Assembly (NCBI RefSeq): GCF_020103725.1
Contig: NZ_JAHXBG010000004.1
Coordinates: forward strand, 493,723 to 557,722
DNA: 64,000 nucleotides
Origin: Hyalangium gracile
GTDB taxonomy: Bacteria; Myxococcota; Myxococcia; Myxococcales; Myxococcaceae
Reading direction: 5' to 3'
The stretch's first letter is position 1, and each line of letters opens with the position of its first letter. The notes below the pieces were generated by a model. That model had not been told where the DNA came from, searched no databases, and was given only the letters and a program-made list of their open reading frames with translations. Below, piece after piece: positions 43,587 to 52,800 of this stretch. Made by a program: the position numbers and the translations under genes.

Positions 43587-44183
43587 ATGGCAGAGAAGAA
43601 CCCGTCCGTCCGCCTCCGAATCCTTGAAGCTGCAATCACCTGCGTCGAGCGAGCCGGGCTGGAGGCCACGGGGATCCGGGAGATCGCGCGTGAGGCGGGA
43701 GTGAACAGCGCCGCGATCAACTACTACTTCGGCAGCAAGGACGACCTGATCGCCCAGGTGCTGGAGAGCACGCTGGAGCAGGCGTTCGGAGAGATCCTCA
43801 GCGACTTCGACACGCAGCGGGCCAGCGGGCTGGAGGAGAAGGCGGCGCTCGCGAAGGTGCTGGAGGACTACCTGGTGCACGCGACGCGCTTTCCTCGCAT
43901 CGCGCACGCGCACCTGCGCGACGCGCTGGTGAAGCAGTCCTACGAGGGCCAGGCGGTGAAGCGGCTCAACGCGTTCCTGACGGAGCTGGTGCCGCGCATC
44001 GCGCCAGCGGTGCCGCACCTGTCGGGCGAGGAGCTGCGGATCGCGCTCTCGCAGATCTGGGCGGCGATCCTGTTGCTGGGGATGTTGCCGGGCCTCTTCC
44101 AGAAGTTCGTCCCGCTCGACTTCAGCGTGGAAGAGCACCGCCGCGCCTGGGTCCGGCAGGCCATGAAGACGCTCGAGCGGTAG
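43587..44183 (+). CDS. TetR/AcrR-family transcriptional regulator
   Basis: The 198-residue regulator has the TetR helix-turn-helix at 8-55: RLRILEAAITCVERAGLEATGIREIAREAGVNSAAINYYFGSKDDLIAQVL. The C-terminal ligand/dimer domain is all helical. ATG 43587 is chosen over TTG 43578 by family start. It should repress the divergent Tat hydrolase and itself through the repeats at 43498-43528; the ligand is unknown. Confidence 0.93.
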   Translation: MAEKNPSVRLRILEAAITCVERAGLEATGIREIAREAGVNSAAINYYFGSKDDLIAQVLESTLEQAFGEILSDFDTQRASGLEEKAALAKVLEDYLVHATRFPRIAHAHLRDALVKQSYEGQAVKRLNAFLTELVPRIAPAVPHLSGEELRIALSQIWAAILLLGMLPGLFQKFVPLDFSVEEHRRAWVRQAMKTLER

Positions 44184-44338
44184 TCGCAAGGAGCGGAGCT
44201 CCTGCCACTTTGTCATCCGCGCGCCGCGCGGCGGGCAACTTGTCACGCCATGACGGGGCGCCGTTCTCCGCTGGCACCACTCGACGTGCCGGTGTTCGGA
44301 GACGGGCGGGAGTCAGCGGCTTGACGGACTCGCTGCTG

Positions 44339-45628
44339 TCACTGGCACGTGCCTGAATTGCACCTGCCGGTCTGCCCGCTGGAGGTCTGGCATGGGAGGC
44401 CTTCGCAGTTGTTGTCCGCGCAGTCGACCCGCCCATCGTTGTCGTTGTCGAGGGAGTCGTTGCAGCGAGTCTCCGAGCAGACTGTCGAGATGCACACGGC
44501 TCCCGGGCTCGAGGAGCACTGCTCCCCGTTGCAGTCCGGATCCTGGCAGTCGATCCGCGTGTCGCCGTCATTGTCCAGGGAGTCCCCGCATGCCACCTCC
44601 CTTCTCGAGAGATTCACGCAGAGGCAGCCCAGAGCACAGGACATGCCGTTGCAATCCGGGTCCGCGCAGTCCACGAGCCCGTCGCCGTCGTTCTCCAGGC
44701 CGTCCGAGCACGCCACCTCCTCGTTGTTGGGCGGGCCGCACAGGCAGCCCAGCCCGCAGAACTTGTCGGTGCAGTCCGGGTCCACGCAGTCCACCTTGGA
44801 GTCACCGTCATTGTCGACGTGGTCATCGCACAGGAGCTCCACCCTCACGCCGCCCTGGCAGACGCACCCATCACCGCATGACCTGTCGCTGCAGTCCGAG
44901 TCCGCGCAGTCCACCCGCGTGTCATCGTCGTCGTCCACGGTGTTGACGCAGTCCCCCTCGCCCTTCTGGAGCTCCAGGCACAGGCAGCCGGCCCCACACG
45001 AGCGCGTGTCGCAGTCGGGATCCAGGCAGTCCGCGAGGGTGTCCCCCTCATCGTCCTCGCCATTGGCGCAGCTCGTCTCCGCCCTCTTGCCGCCGATGCA
45101 GCTACAGCCGGGGCCACACGGCAGGGTGCTGCAGTCCGTGTCGGCGCAGTCCACCGCGGCGTCGTTGTCATCATCCAGGGCGTTGTCGCACACCACCTCC
45201 TTGCGACGCGTGCACTGCCCCGCCACGCAGAGCTCCATCGGAGTGCAGGCCCGGTCGCACCGGCCGCAGGTGTCCTGCCCCGTCTGGAAGTCGAACTCCT
45301 CGTCCACGGAGCCGTCGCAGTCATCATCCCTGCCGTTGCACACCTCGGCGGTGGGGAGCACCTGGCCGGCGCAGACGATGTTGCCGTCTCCACAGGCGGG
45401 CTTGCCCGCTCGGCACGTGCCCACGTTTCGCGTTCCCTCCGGGCCCTGGTAGCAGGGCTCGCCGGCGAGATCATCCACGGTGCCGTTGCAGTCATCGTCC
45501 AGCTGGTTGCAGGTCTCGGGCTCCGTCTTGCAGGAAGGGGGCTCGTCCGTCTCGACTCCGCAGCCCGAGGCGGAGCCGAAGAGGACGCCACACAGCAGCA
45601 GGCTTACACAGAGGTAGATCACCTTCAT
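44339..45628 (-). CDS. MopE-like Cys/Asp-rich repeat lipoprotein
   Basis: The 429-residue product has a lipoprotein signal (LLLCGVLFGSASGC). Two MopE-type metal-binding motifs (CNQLDDDCNGTVDD and CNGRDDDCDGSVDE) come first. Then come about seven modules of roughly 44 residues with the pattern C-x-(N/D)-DxDxD-x-x-VDC-x-D-x-DC...CG-x-GC-x-C, plus a shorter last copy. Each Asp cluster resembles a calcium loop and each module has five or more cysteines. Such proteins are exported or surface-bound metal-binding proteins in myxobacteria; no enzyme domain is present. Confidence 0.85.
   Translation of the reverse strand: MKVIYLCVSLLLCGVLFGSASGCGVETDEPPSCKTEPETCNQLDDDCNGTVDDLAGEPCYQGPEGTRNVGTCRAGKPACGDGNIVCAGQVLPTAEVCNGRDDDCDGSVDEEFDFQTGQDTCGRCDRACTPMELCVAGQCTRRKEVVCDNALDDDNDAAVDCADTDCSTLPCGPGCSCIGGKRAETSCANGEDDEGDTLADCLDPDCDTRSCGAGCLCLELQKGEGDCVNTVDDDDDTRVDCADSDCSDRSCGDGCVCQGGVRVELLCDDHVDNDGDSKVDCVDPDCTDKFCGLGCLCGPPNNEEVACSDGLENDGDGLVDCADPDCNGMSCALGCLCVNLSRREVACGDSLDNDGDTRIDCQDPDCNGEQCSSSPGAVCISTVCSETRCNDSLDNDNDGRVDCADNNCEGLPCQTSSGQTGRCNSGTCQ
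44400..45250. repeat. Degenerate in-gene tandem modules of about 132 bp
   Basis: The modules encoding the DNDGD..VDC.DPDC blocks repeat at about 44-codon steps (CAGTCC(G/A).GTC(C/G).CGCAGTCC recurs at each step), so the gene grew by in-frame duplication. Confidence 0.7.
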
Positions 45629-46021
45629 GTTCGGGGGCTCCCTCCAGCCGGGGTTGGCACGTGGGTGGGATTCAGGCCGCGACAGCTTCGGTGATGCTCA
45701 TCGCCGTCGGAGTGGGGATGACCTTCGAGCGCCGATTCCCTGCCTGCGCGAAGAGCTTGGAGAGGAGGCGTTGGCGCCGAGCTCCTCCGCGAGCTGCGCG
45801 AAATGGGGAGGAGGCGGGTTCATGGAATCATCCTTTGGGCGTGAAAGGGCACGCACGGAGAGTACTCGGTGTTGGTCAGGCTGGCAGCGACGGGAGACTG
45901 GAGAGGCTCGAGTACTACGTCCGGCTGTGGCAGCGGCGGAAGGAGGGGTGGGCGCTCCTGCTCGACCGCTCCGTGCCGAAGCCGTCGGCTCCCCGCCGCC
46001 GGGTAGCGGAGGGGCGCGCGT
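45629..46021. other. Intergenic stretch between MopE-like and GST genes
   Basis: The only support for coding is the frameshifted small ORF at 45672-45823. The right half (45830-46021) shows nothing recognisable. Confidence 0.5.
45672..45823 (-). pseudogene. Small ORF with likely frameshift, function unknown
   Basis: ATG 45823 with AAGGATGATTCC upstream opens MNPPPPHFAQLAEELGA; a shift of one base near 45770 lets the frame continue RLLSKLFAQAGNRRSKVIPT and PTAMSITEAVAA to a stop at 45672. Both halves have better composition than the unshifted frame. About 50 residues, no known family. Confidence 0.3.
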
Positions 46022-46681
46022 CTACCCCTTGGGGGCCGGGGGCGCGTTCCGGGCGAAGGGCGCCAGCTGCGCGGCCAGCGACCTCTGGAAGGCGGGCCGC
46101 GCCTCGCACCGCAGGCGGTAGGCCTCCAGGACCGGCATCCTCTTCAGCACATCCGTATCGCGCAGGATGCGCAGCACCGTCGTCATGAGCAGGTCGCCGG
46201 CCGTGAAGCGGTCCTCGAGGTACTCCTTGCCTTCGAGCCACTTCGCCACACCCGACAGCCGCGACTCCGCCATCGCGAGCGCCGACGGCTTGCGCAGCCG
46301 GGCCCACTCCTCCTGACCGTGGAACACGTCCAGCGAGGTGTAGTTCATGACGTGCGGCTCCACCGAGTTCAGCGCCGCGAACATCCAGGCCTTCACGCGG
46401 GCCCGGGCTCGAGGCTCGGTGGGCATCAACGCCTCGGAGCGCTCGGCGATGTGCAGCACGATGGCGCCGGACTCGAAGAGCACCAGGTCGTCCTCCTCGT
46501 ACACGGGCACCTGTCCGAAGGGCTGCTGACGGAGAAAGCTCTCGGTCCTCTGGTCCTCCGGTCCGATCAGCCGCTCCTCGTAGGCCAGGCCCGCCTCCTC
46601 GAGGGCCCACCGCACGCGGTGGTCACGCACGAGCCCCTGCGCAAACGGCGGCACCCATCGAAACGCGGTCACTCGGATCAA
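46022..46681 (-). CDS. Glutathione S-transferase-family protein
   Basis: The 219-residue protein has a thioredoxin-like N-terminal half: VRWALEEAGLAYEERLIGPEDQ, QPFGQVPVYEEDDLVLFESGAIVLHIAER, with the cis-Pro (VPVY) and the ESGAI glutathione-binding motif. The helical C-terminal half contains RFTAGDLLMTTVLRIL (N-capping box). It appears to start at TTG 46681, preceded by AAGGAAG at the right distance. It is divergent from an HxlR regulator that probably controls it. Confidence 0.9.
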   Translation of the reverse strand: MIRVTAFRWVPPFAQGLVRDHRVRWALEEAGLAYEERLIGPEDQRTESFLRQQPFGQVPVYEEDDLVLFESGAIVLHIAERSEALMPTEPRARARVKAWMFAALNSVEPHVMNYTSLDVFHGQEEWARLRKPSALAMAESRLSGVAKWLEGKEYLEDRFTAGDLLMTTVLRILRDTDVLKRMPVLEAYRLRCEARPAFQRSLAAQLAPFARNAPPAPKG

Positions 46682-46773
46682 GATCAGCTTCCTTTCTCAT
46701 GCGGACCTGCAATCAGTTGCGTTGTAGGTAGACCGCTCTTATTTTGCAAGCAGTCTCGGAGAGGAGCTGCGCG

Positions 46774-47277
46774 ATGAAGGAGGAGCACCGGTCGGGATGC
46801 CCCATCAACCTGACGCTGGAGATGCTGGGCGACCGCTGGAGCCTGATCGTCATCCGCGACATCATGTTTGGCAACCGCCGCCACTATCGCGAGCTGCTCA
46901 ACCAGTCGGAGGAGGGGATTGCCTCCAACATCCTGGCCGACCGGCTGAAGCGGCTGGTGGAGATCGGGCTGCTGTCGCGGCGCGACGATCCGACCCACAA
47001 GCAGAAGGCCATCTACAGCCTCACCGAGCCCTCCATCCAGCTGGTGCCCCTGCTGGCGCAGATGGGGGCCTGGGGCCGCCGCCACACGCCCGTCTCCGAG
47101 GAGCTGTCGATCCGCGCGCAGCTGCTGGAAGAGGGCGGCCCGTCGCTCTGGGAGGCCTTCATGGCCGAGCTGCGCAGCCTCCACCTCGGCGCGCGGGCGA
47201 CGGGGCCTTCGGTGCTCGCTGGGCTCCAGGCGGCCTATGAGGAGGTCGTCGCGCGGAAGAAGCGCGGCAAGAAGTGA
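46774..47277 (+). CDS. HxlR-family transcriptional regulator
   Basis: The 167-residue regulator contains CPINLTLEMLGDRWSLIVIRDIMFGNRRHYRELLNQSEEGIASNILADRLKRLVEIGLLSRR, the HxlR winged helix with its conserved first Cys, which in some members senses redox or electrophiles. ATG 46774 has GGAG upstream. The divergent GST gene 92 bases away is the likely target, fitting a detoxification response. Confidence 0.92.
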   Translation: MKEEHRSGCPINLTLEMLGDRWSLIVIRDIMFGNRRHYRELLNQSEEGIASNILADRLKRLVEIGLLSRRDDPTHKQKAIYSLTEPSIQLVPLLAQMGAWGRRHTPVSEELSIRAQLLEEGGPSLWEAFMAELRSLHLGARATGPSVLAGLQAAYEEVVARKKRGKK

Positions 47278-47403
47278 GCGGGGCTCGGGTCCCTGTCGAG
47301 CTGCTCCTTCCGGGCCGGGGTGTCGTCCCCCCGAGGCGTCCGCAACTTTCGGGCGCTCGGTGTGTTAGGCGAGACTGAGCGCTGCTCCCTCGGAGGTTCT
47401 TCC

Positions 47404-48129
47404 ATGTATCGCCCGCTGCTCTGGTTGACGTGTCTCTTCGCCCTGCCCGCGCTGGCGGAGGTGGGACGCGTCGCCCAGCTCGAGGGCGAGGCCACCCGCA
47501 CGGCCTCGGGAGGCGCCGTCGAGGCGCTCGAGGAGGGCTCGGCCATCGAGGTGGGGGATGTCCTGGCGGTGAAGGACGGAGGCAACCTCGCCCTGCTCCT
47601 GACGGACGAGAGCACCCTGGTGCTCGCGGGCGGCTCCCAGCTGCGCATCGACGAGGCCACCTTCGCCGGGCTGGAGCGCAAGGGCTTCTCCGCCCGCCTC
47701 CTGGTCGGAACGGTGTGGGCCAGGGTGAAGAAGGCCGTGGCGGGCTCCTCCGCCAAGTTCGACGTCACCACCGAGCGCGCCGTCGCCGGAGTGCGCGGCA
47801 CCACCTTCCAGGTGGAGGTGGCCGGCGAGGAGACGCGCGTGGACGTGGAGGAGGGGCTCGTCGAGGTGCAGCATGACGGGAGCGCTCCGGGGCAGGCTCG
47901 GCCGGAGGCGCGTCAGGTGCACCAGGTCCGAGGCGGAGAGCGCGTGCGCTTCCTGCGCGAGAGGGCCCTCCGGGAGCGCTTCGTCGGCCCCCAGGGGCGC
48001 TTCCATCGCTTCGTCCGCGCCGCCCATGAGCGGGTGGAGAAGCTGCGCCACCTTCCTCTGGAGCGAAGGTTCCAGGAGCGCAGGCAGGAGCAGCGCGAGC
48101 GGCTCCGGGAGCGGCGCAACCGCCGCTAA
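47404..48129 (+). CDS. FecR-domain periplasmic protein with Arg-rich tail
   Basis: The 241-residue product starts at ATG 47404 (GGAGG upstream) with signal [18 protein letters not shown]. The FecR domain (about 20-155) is clear: [62 protein letters not shown] and [23 protein letters not shown]. The C-terminal 80 residues are dominated by Arg, Glu and Gln ([22 protein letters not shown]). There is no FecI-type sigma gene beside it, so it is a stand-alone FecR protein. Confidence 0.85.
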   Translation: MYRPLLWLTCLFALPALAEVGRVAQLEGEATRTASGGAVEALEEGSAIEVGDVLAVKDGGNLALLLTDESTLVLAGGSQLRIDEATFAGLERKGFSARLLVGTVWARVKKAVAGSSAKFDVTTERAVAGVRGTTFQVEVAGEETRVDVEEGLVEVQHDGSAPGQARPEARQVHQVRGGERVRFLRERALRERFVGPQGRFHRFVRAAHERVEKLRHLPLERRFQERRQEQRERLRERRNRR

Positions 48130-48192
48130 CCCCTCGGCGGCGGACGGCCCCAGTGCGGTGTGAGGATTTGTCGCACCGTGGGCTTCGGACTC

Positions 48193-48220
48193 GTCAACCT
48201 GTCGGCGCCCGAGCGTTGAC
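48193..48220. promoter_or_regulatory. Inverted repeat overlapping a possible -35 upstream of bioB
   Basis: GTCAAC (48193-48198) and GTTGAC (48215-48220) face each other across 16 bases, and the right arm forms part of TTGACA (48216-48221), a -35-like hexamer. It lies 59 bases before bioB. The two-arm spacing recalls a BirA-type biotin operator, but the arms do not match the BirA consensus well. Confidence 0.4.
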
Positions 48221-48278
48221 AACCCTCGGGCGTCCGAGCAGTTTGCGCGGCTCGTCCCACCGAGGAGCCCCAAGCCCC

Positions 48279-49298
48279 ATGTCCGACGCCGAGTCCTTCC
48301 ACGGCCACGCCCACTTCGCCGCGCCGCCCCCGGGAGTCACCGTCCGCCACGACTGGACGCTGCCCGAGGTGCGTGCCCTCTACGAGCTGCCCCTGCTGGA
48401 GCTGATCCACAAGGCGCAGACGGTGCACCGCGCGGTGTTCCAGGACAACAAGGTGCAGCTGTGCTCGCTGTTGTCCATCAAGACGGGCGGCTGCCCGGAG
48501 GACTGCTCGTACTGCCCGCAGGCGGCTCGCTACAAGACGGGGGTGAAGGCCGAGAAGCTCATGGCCGTGCAGGAGGTGCTGGACGCCGCCGCCCGCGCGC
48601 GCTCCGCCGGCGCCACCCGCTTCTGCATGGGCGCCGCCTGGCGCGAGGTGAAGGACGGCCCCCAGTTCGACAGCGTCCTGGAGATGGTGAAGGGCGTGCG
48701 CAAGCTGGGCATGGAGGCCTGCGCCACGCTGGGCATGCTCACCGAGAGCCAGGCGAAGCGCCTGCGCGAGGCGGGCCTGTCGGCCTACAACCACAACCTG
48801 GACACCTCCGCCGAGCACTACGGCGACATCATCTCCACGCGCACCTATGAGGACCGGCTCAACACGCTGGAGCGCGTGCGCCAGGCCGGCATCTCCGTGT
48901 GCTCGGGCGGCATCATCGGCCTGGGCGAGTCCGTGGATGACCGCTGCAAGCTGCTGCTGACGCTGGCCAACCAGGAAGTGCACCCCGAGTCCGTGCCCAT
49001 CAACGCGCTGGTCGCCGTGGAGGGCACGCCGCTGGCCAACGAGAAGCGCGTGGAGACGGTGGAGATGGTGCGCACCATCGCCACGGCGCGCCTGCTCATG
49101 CCCCTGTCCATGGTGCGCCTGTCGGCGGGCCGCAAGCAGATGAACGAGGAGGCGCAGCTCTTGTGCATGCTCGCGGGCGCCAACTCGCTCTTCTTCGGCG
49201 AGAAGCTGCTGACCACCGGCAACCCCGAGTACACCCAGGACATGGCGCTGCTCGAGAAGGCCGGCATCAAGCCGCTCGAGCCGGACGTGTCGCGCTAG
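48279..49298 (+). CDS. bioB: Biotin synthase
   Basis: The 339-residue radical-SAM enzyme inserts sulphur into dethiobiotin, the last step of biotin synthesis. The cluster-binding CPEDCSYC motif (Cys-x3-Cys-x2-Cys, about 72-79) is intact, and [35 protein letters not shown] and GGIIGLGES match BioB. ATG 48279 is chosen over upstream in-frame codons because the family begins near [20 protein letters not shown]. It leads the bioB-bioF-bioD run. Confidence 0.97.
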   Translation: MSDAESFHGHAHFAAPPPGVTVRHDWTLPEVRALYELPLLELIHKAQTVHRAVFQDNKVQLCSLLSIKTGGCPEDCSYCPQAARYKTGVKAEKLMAVQEVLDAAARARSAGATRFCMGAAWREVKDGPQFDSVLEMVKGVRKLGMEACATLGMLTESQAKRLREAGLSAYNHNLDTSAEHYGDIISTRTYEDRLNTLERVRQAGISVCSGGIIGLGESVDDRCKLLLTLANQEVHPESVPINALVAVEGTPLANEKRVETVEMVRTIATARLLMPLSMVRLSAGRKQMNEEAQLLCMLAGANSLFFGEKLLTTGNPEYTQDMALLEKAGIKPLEPDVSR

Positions 49299-49302
49299 CC
49301 CC

Positions 49303-50487
49303 ATGCGCCGGGAAGCAGAGGGCATCGCCACGGCGTGGGCCCGGGAGGACCTGGAGTCCCTCTCCGCGCGCGGCCTGCGCCGCTACCTGGAGCCCCTGGA
49401 GCCCGCCCAGGGCGCCGTGGTGCAGGTGGGCGGCGAGACGTTCATCAACTTCTCGTCCAACGACTACCTGGGCCTGGCCTCCTCGACGACCTTGAGGGCC
49501 GCGGCGGTGGCGGCCTTCGAGCGCCATGGCGTGGGCACCGGCGCCAGCCGCGTCGTGGTGGGCGACACGCCGCTGCACCATCGGCTGGAGGCGCGGCTGG
49601 CCGCCTTCGAGCGCGCCGAGGCCGTGCTCCTGTTCAACACGGGCTTCGCCGCCAACACCGGCATCATCCCCGCGCTCGTGGGCTCCGGGGACGCGGTGTT
49701 CTCCGATGCGCTCAACCACGCCTCGCTCGTGGACGGGTGTCGGCTGTCGCGCGCGCGCGTGGTCGTCTATCCGCACGCGGACGCCGAGGCGCTCGCGCGG
49801 GCCCTCGCGCAGACGCCGGCACGCCGCAAGCTCGTGGTGACCGACACGGTGTTCTCCATGGATGGAGACCTCGCCCCGCTGCGAGAGCTCCTCGCCGCCT
49901 GTCGAGAGCACGGCGCCGCGCTGCTGGTGGACGAGGCCCATGCCACCGGCGTGCTCGGAGCCCGAGGCGCCGGGCTGTGCGAGGAGCTGGGCGTCGAGGC
50001 GGAGGTGGACCTGCGCGTGGGCACGCTGAGCAAGGCGCTCGGGTGTCTGGGGGGCTATGTGGCCACCTCGCGGGCCGTGGCGGACCTGCTCCTCAACCGC
50101 GCACGTCCCTTCGTCTTCTCCACCTCGCTGCCCGCGGCCCTCTGCGCCGCCGCCGAGGCCGCCGTGGACGTGGTGGAAGGGGACGTCCCGCTGCGCGAGC
50201 GGCTGTGGCGCAACATCCGGCGCTTCGCCAAGGGGCTGCGCGCCCTGGGCGTCCCCGCCGAGCCTCGCTGCGCCATCTTCCCCGTCATCCTCGGCGAGGC
50301 GGACGCGGCCATGGACGCCGCTCGCCGCTGCCGGGAGCGAGGCCTGCTGGTGAAGGCCATCCGCCCGCCCACCGTTCCCGAGGGCACCAGCCGCCTGCGC
50401 TTCTGTCTCTCCGCGGCCCATACCGAAGGTCATATCGATCTCGCACTGGAAGTGCTGCGGCAGCTCGGAGTGCACCGTGCCGGATAG
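49303..50487 (+). CDS. bioF: 8-amino-7-oxononanoate synthase
   Basis: The 394-residue PLP enzyme condenses pimeloyl-ACP (or -CoA) with alanine. Motifs: [51 protein letters not shown] (Asp binding the cofactor ring) and [13 protein letters not shown] with the Schiff-base Lys. It starts five bases after bioB and overlaps bioD by 11, so all three are made from one message. Confidence 0.97.
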   Translation: MRREAEGIATAWAREDLESLSARGLRRYLEPLEPAQGAVVQVGGETFINFSSNDYLGLASSTTLRAAAVAAFERHGVGTGASRVVVGDTPLHHRLEARLAAFERAEAVLLFNTGFAANTGIIPALVGSGDAVFSDALNHASLVDGCRLSRARVVVYPHADAEALARALAQTPARRKLVVTDTVFSMDGDLAPLRELLAACREHGAALLVDEAHATGVLGARGAGLCEELGVEAEVDLRVGTLSKALGCLGGYVATSRAVADLLLNRARPFVFSTSLPAALCAAAEAAVDVVEGDVPLRERLWRNIRRFAKGLRALGVPAEPRCAIFPVILGEADAAMDAARRCRERGLLVKAIRPPTVPEGTSRLRFCLSAAHTEGHIDLALEVLRQLGVHRAG

Positions 50488-51220
50488 GACACCAGAACCG
50501 CTCCCGAAGGATCCGTTCGCGGAGCGCGAGGACAAGCCGTTCCAGCTCTTCGTCACCGGTACGGACACCGGCGTGGGAAAGACGCAGGCCTCCTGCGCGC
50601 TGCTGTCCCTGCTCGCGGATGCGGGACTGCGGCCCCAGGGCTTCAAGCCCTACGAGAGCGGGTGCTCCTCCCTGGCGGCTCCGTCGGATGCGCTCGCCAT
50701 GCGCGCCGCGGCCCGGAGCGAATTGCCCGTGGACGCCGTCTGCCCGCACCGCTTCCGCGCGCCCCTGGCCCCGGGAGTGGCGGCCCGCCGTCTCGGCCGG
50801 GAGCCGGACTGGAACACCACGCTCGCCGCCTGGGAGCGGCTGCGGCAGGGGCCCGTGGTGGTGGAGGGCGCGGGCGGCCTCTTCGTCCCGCTCGACTCCC
50901 GGCGTGACGTCATCGATCTGATCGGCGTGCTGCAGCTCCCCGTGCTGCTGGTGGCTCGCGCGGGCCTGGGCACGCTCAATCACACCGCCCTGTCGCTGCG
51001 CACCCTGGCCGAGCGAGGGCTCTCGGTGCGCGCCGTGCTGCTGAGCCGGAGCACGCCCACGCGTGACACCTCCGAGCGCGACAACCGCCTGCTGCTGGAA
51101 GAGCGACATGGACTTCGCGTGCTCGGTCCAGTTCCTTTCCATCGCGATGCGCGGCGCCGCCACGCCGCGTTCCGCGCGGCCCTGAGTCCGCTTCTCCCAC
51201 ATCGCGCCAGAGGCCGATAA
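50477..51220 (+). CDS. bioD: Dethiobiotin synthetase
   Basis: The 247-residue ATP-dependent enzyme closes the ureido ring. The Walker A loop [15 protein letters not shown] (about 28-42), KPYESGC and [13 protein letters not shown] (metal-binding) are intact. It starts at GTG 50477 inside the end of bioF. A 20-bp palindrome spans its stop codon. Confidence 0.95.
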   Translation: MPDRTPEPLPKDPFAEREDKPFQLFVTGTDTGVGKTQASCALLSLLADAGLRPQGFKPYESGCSSLAAPSDALAMRAAARSELPVDAVCPHRFRAPLAPGVAARRLGREPDWNTTLAAWERLRQGPVVVEGAGGLFVPLDSRRDVIDLIGVLQLPVLLVARAGLGTLNHTALSLRTLAERGLSVRAVLLSRSTPTRDTSERDNRLLLEERHGLRVLGPVPFHRDARRRHAAFRAALSPLLPHRARGR

Positions 51221-51229
51221 ATCGGCCTC
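51210..51229. terminator. 20-bp palindrome over the bioD stop
   Basis: GAGGCCGAT (51210-51218) and ATCGGCCTC (51221-51229) are perfect arms with a 2-base centre, containing the TAA stop at 51218-51220. No T tract follows. It may end the bio message or slow it before the downstream genes. Confidence 0.4.
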
Positions 51230-51325
51230 CGCCGCGTTCGGAGTGCTACAGGTCGCGCAAGTTTTCGGGTGTCGTGGCCGTGAAATGGACGCGTCTTTTG
51301 ATCTGCGCGAGAACCCCGATCGCGA

Positions 51326-51604
51326 ATGGCGGACATCATCGACCTCACGCTCCTGGCGGACGCCAGGCGCTACCTGCAGAAGCTCCTCGACACCCGCGGG
51401 CTCACCTACTTCCTCAAGAAGGAAGGGAATCGGCTCTTCCAGATCGAGCCCGCCAAGGTCGAACTCGTCATTCGGACCGCGCTGCGCTCCAAGAAGCGCG
51501 CCCAGACGCGACCTCCGGAGCAGGCCGTCGAGCACTGCCGCACGGAGCTCCGCCGCGAGCTGATCCGCCGCGTCGCCAGCGCGATGCTGCAGACGGGCCT
51601 GTGA
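51326..51604 (+). CDS. Small protein of unknown function, coupled to an aminotransferase
   Basis: The 92-residue basic, helical protein (DIIDLTLLADARRYLQKLLDTRGLTYFLKKEGNRLFQIEPAKVELVIRTALRSKKRAQTRPPEQAVEHCRTELRRELIRRVAS) has no known domain by eye. Its stop overlaps the GTG start of the aminotransferase by four bases. It follows bioD by about 100 bases; whether it belongs to the biotin message is not clear. Confidence 0.6.
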   Translation: MADIIDLTLLADARRYLQKLLDTRGLTYFLKKEGNRLFQIEPAKVELVIRTALRSKKRAQTRPPEQAVEHCRTELRRELIRRVASAMLQTGL

Positions 51605-52773
51605 GCGGCTTCTCCTCTCGCACCGACTTCCCTCGGACGTGGAACCGCCTGGCGCGGGCCCTGGCCGAGCGCAAGGCACGAGGGGAGCCGCTGGTGGACC
51701 TCACCGAGTCCAACCCCACGCGCGTGGGGCTGCCCCAGCCGGCGCCCGAGCTGCTGGCCACCTCAGAAGCCTTCACCTACGCGCCCGAGCCCCAGGGCCT
51801 GCTCACCGCGCGAGAGGCCGTGGCGACGCACCTCGCCTCGCGTGGAGTGACTGTCTCCCCCGCGCACCTGATCCTCTCGGCGAGCACCAGCGAGGCCTAC
51901 GGGTGGCTCTTCAAGCTGCTGTGCGAGCCGGGAGACAACGTGCTCGTCCCGGCCCCCAGCTACCCGCTCTTCGAGTACCTCGCGCGCCTGGAGGGCGTGG
52001 AGATCCGTCCCTACCGCCTGCCACGCGCCCACGGCTTCGGCCTGGACGTGGAGGAGGTGGCCGCCGCCCGGGACGCGCGCAGCCGAGCGGTGCTCGTCAT
52101 CAACCCGGGCAACCCCACCGGCCACTACCTCCACGAGGGCGAGCTGGCCGCGTTGGCGAAGGTGTGCGCGGACACGGGAATGGCGCTCATCTCCGACGAG
52201 GTGTTCTCCGACTTCGCGTGGGACACGGAGCCGGAGCGGGTGTCCACGGTGGCGGGGCGCTCGCTGCCCATGCTCACGTTCTCCCTCTCCGGGCTCTCCA
52301 AGGTGGCGGGGCTGCCCGGACTGAAGCTGGGCTGGACGCACGTGGGCGGGCCCGAGGCGGTGAGGGACGAGGCGCTGGCGCGGCTCGAGTGGGTGGCGGA
52401 CGCCTTCCTCTCGGTGGGCACGCCGGTGCAGCAGGCGCTGCCGGCGCTCCTGGCGCACGCGCCACGCTTCCAGGCCGCGCTCCTGCGGCGGGTGAAGGAG
52501 AACCGTCGGCGGCTGCTGGCCGCGCGGCCCTCGGAGGCCACGTGGGACGTGGTGCCCGCTCACGGCGGATGGAGCGCGGTGCTTCGCATCCCCCGCGAGC
52601 CGGGCGAGGAGGCCACGTGCCTGGCGCTCCTGGAGGCGGGGCTGGTGGTGCAGCCTGGCTACTTCTACGACTTCGCGGGCGGCGCCTTCCTGGTGCTGTC
52701 GCTGCTGCCGCCCGCGGACGTGTTCGAGTCCGCGCTCGGCCCGCTCGTCCGCACGCTGGCGCAGGGAGCCTGA
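51601..52773 (+). CDS. Class I/II PLP-dependent aminotransferase
   Basis: The 390-residue enzyme starts at GTG 51601. It has LVDLTESNPTRVGLPQPAPEL, the cofactor-binding LSASTSEAYGWLF, NPGNPTGHYLHEGEL with the ring-binding Asn, SDEVFSDFAW (Asp) and FSLSGLSKVAGLPGLKLGW with the Schiff-base Lys. It is of the aspartate/alanine aminotransferase fold, not the class III fold of BioA, so it does not obviously supply the missing 7,8-diaminononanoate step between BioF and BioD. The donor is not known. Confidence 0.9.
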   Translation: MSGFSSRTDFPRTWNRLARALAERKARGEPLVDLTESNPTRVGLPQPAPELLATSEAFTYAPEPQGLLTAREAVATHLASRGVTVSPAHLILSASTSEAYGWLFKLLCEPGDNVLVPAPSYPLFEYLARLEGVEIRPYRLPRAHGFGLDVEEVAAARDARSRAVLVINPGNPTGHYLHEGELAALAKVCADTGMALISDEVFSDFAWDTEPERVSTVAGRSLPMLTFSLSGLSKVAGLPGLKLGWTHVGGPEAVRDEALARLEWVADAFLSVGTPVQQALPALLAHAPRFQAALLRRVKENRRRLLAARPSEATWDVVPAHGGWSAVLRIPREPGEEATCLALLEAGLVVQPGYFYDFAGGAFLVLSLLPPADVFESALGPLVRTLAQGA

Positions 52774-52800
52774 GCCAGCGCGCGAGGTGCTCCCCGGCGG

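Noticed and set aside
44349..45452. A Ser/Thr/Gln-rich plus-strand frame
   Set aside because: It mirrors the Asp/Cys repeats of the MopE-like gene.
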